NCBI RefSeq assembly: GCF_900103825.1
Contig: NZ_FNIF01000007.1
Span: 1-64,000, forward strand
Reading direction: 5' to 3'
Source of the DNA: Paenibacillus sp. yr247
Lineage (GTDB): Bacteria; Bacillota; Bacilli; Paenibacillales; NBRC-103111
Length of the DNA stretch: 64,000 nucleotides
The notes beneath the pieces are model-generated. The model was not told where the DNA came from, ran no database searches, and worked only from the letters and a program-made list of their open reading frames with translations. Shown piece after piece: positions 63,276 through 64,000 of the stretch (within the stretch, counting starts at the first letter, position 1; the number at the start of each line of letters is the position of its first letter). A program made the position numbers and the translations under genes.

Positions 63276-64000
63276 GAGCAGCTCCTTTCTCTGTGCGCTT
63301 ACTGCCAGCCATAAGCAAACCAATCTCTTGATCGTTCGTCTCCTGCGGCAGCACTTCTCCAACAATCTGCCCTTCGTAGATGACGGCAATGCGATCCGAT
63401 ACATTCATAATTTCATCCAGCTCAAAAGAAATCAGCAAAACAGCTTTTCCCTTGTTCCGCTGCTCGATCAGTTGACGATGAACGAATTCGATCGCTCCCA
63501 CATCCAACCCCCGTGTTGGTTGAGCGGCAATTAAGAGGTTAGGATTCTTGTATATTTCTCTGGCAATAATCGCTTTTTGTTGATTGCCTCCAGACAAGGA
63601 ACGCGCCTTATTATAGATGCTTGGCGTTCTAACGTCGAATTGCTTAATAAGCGCTTCCGCATGACGATCGATAGCTTCATAATTTAAGAAGCCAGCTTTG
63701 TTATAGGCAGAGTGAAAATACGTTTCCAACACCATGTTTTCGCTCATTGTAAAATCGAGTACGAGACCGTGTTTATGCCGATCCTCTGGAATATGCGACA
63801 AGCCAGCTTCCGAGATCTCTCTCGGAGAGTGGTTCGTAATGTCGCTGCCCATCAACAGCACACGTCCGCTATCAATGGACCGCAGTCCGGTTAAGGCCTC
63901 GATCAATTCACTTTGTCCGTTGCCATCAACACCGGCGATACCAAGAATTTCTCCGGCCCTCACCTCAAAGTTAAGCCCCTTCAGAGCAGGCAAACCCTGT
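63268..64000 (-). CDS. nupO: Nucleoside ABC transporter ATP-binding protein (partial)
   Basis: C-terminal ~244 residues of a double-ATPase protein (NupO/YufO type, about 500 residues when complete); the N-terminal ATPase lies beyond the window. The visible domain has a degenerate Walker A (GVDGNGQSELIEAL), the signature ARSLSGGNQQKAIIARE and AAQPTRGLDVGA in place of Walker B's EPTRGLD: the catalytic glutamate position reads Q-P, typical for the second, non-catalytic domain of this family. Overlaps nupP. Confidence 0.9.
   Translation of the reverse strand, partial: QGLPALKGLNFEVRAGEILGIAGVDGNGQSELIEALTGLRSIDSGRVLLMGSDITNHSPREISEAGLSHIPEDRHKHGLVLDFTMSENMVLETYFHSAYNKAGFLNYEAIDRHAEALIKQFDVRTPSIYNKARSLSGGNQQKAIIAREIYKNPNLLIAAQPTRGLDVGAIEFVHRQLIEQRNKGKAVLLISFELDEIMNVSDRIAVIYEGQIVGEVLPQETNDQEIGLLMAGSKRTEKGAAHE

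Overview
The window looks like a chromosomal segment of a spore-forming, low-to-mid-GC Firmicute of the Paenibacillaceae, most likely Paenibacillus. Reasons: endospore genes (bofA, spo0F with a sigma-H promoter, a YhcN/YlaJ lipoprotein with a sigma-G-like promoter, a pbpG-type penicillin-binding protein), a Bacillus-type long SRP RNA, RNA polymerase delta (rpoE), a sigY operon, an SLH-domain protein, and gene order that follows Bacillus subtilis in two blocks. No phage, CRISPR array, intact insertion sequence or tRNA was seen.

Layout. 1-0.56 kb: 5' end of a 16S rRNA gene on the minus strand with tandem promoters. 0.56-6 kb (minus): bofA, yaaL, recR, ybaB, dnaX, a soluble PAS histidine kinase, SRP RNA. 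6-14.1 kb (minus): sporulation lipoprotein, rpmE, an uncharacterised radical SAM protein, rho, murA, fba, spo0F, pyrG. 14.4-28.5 kb: rpoE, a subtilisin-like protease, argS, a DUF1934 gene, dinB, speE, pbpG, ywhD, an M1 peptidase and a membrane protein, then two riboswitch-controlled genes: a c-di-AMP (ydaO-type) riboswitch before an NlpC/P60 hydrolase, and a guanidine-I (ykkC) riboswitch before an SMR guanidinium exporter.

28.6-42.5 kb is a more accessory, eroded stretch: an orphan pair of Opp-type permeases, a decayed ABC exporter, a lipase, two small membrane-protein genes (one broken by an in-frame TGA), a GGDEF-EAL protein, a decayed cysK, exoA, a truncated ORF followed by an array of short palindromes, an EamA transporter, a rhodanese and two acetyltransferases. 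42.5-49.3 kb: recQ, then a SWIM-protein/SNF2-helicase pair. A second palindrome array follows at 49.5-49.7 kb. 50.3-55.2 kb: an MFS transporter, a divergent second UMP-kinase-like gene, a double-GNAT protein, the sigY operon behind a SigY-type promoter, and a decayed YhdH/AcuI-type reductase. 55.3-64 kb: an SLH protein, the galKET operon with a divergent AraC regulator, and a nucleoside ABC importer (nupO-P-Q type) running off the right edge.

Links between genes. The soluble kinase and Spo0F could belong to the sporulation phosphorelay, which pbpG and the YhcN/YlaJ lipoprotein would serve downstream. GalK, GalE and GalT form a Leloir pathway unit with its own regulator. The most unusual signals are noncoding: two related palindrome arrays, a family of similar terminator hairpins that abut stop codons, a duplicated hairpin element in the pyrG leader, and several pseudogenes with clean internal deletions.
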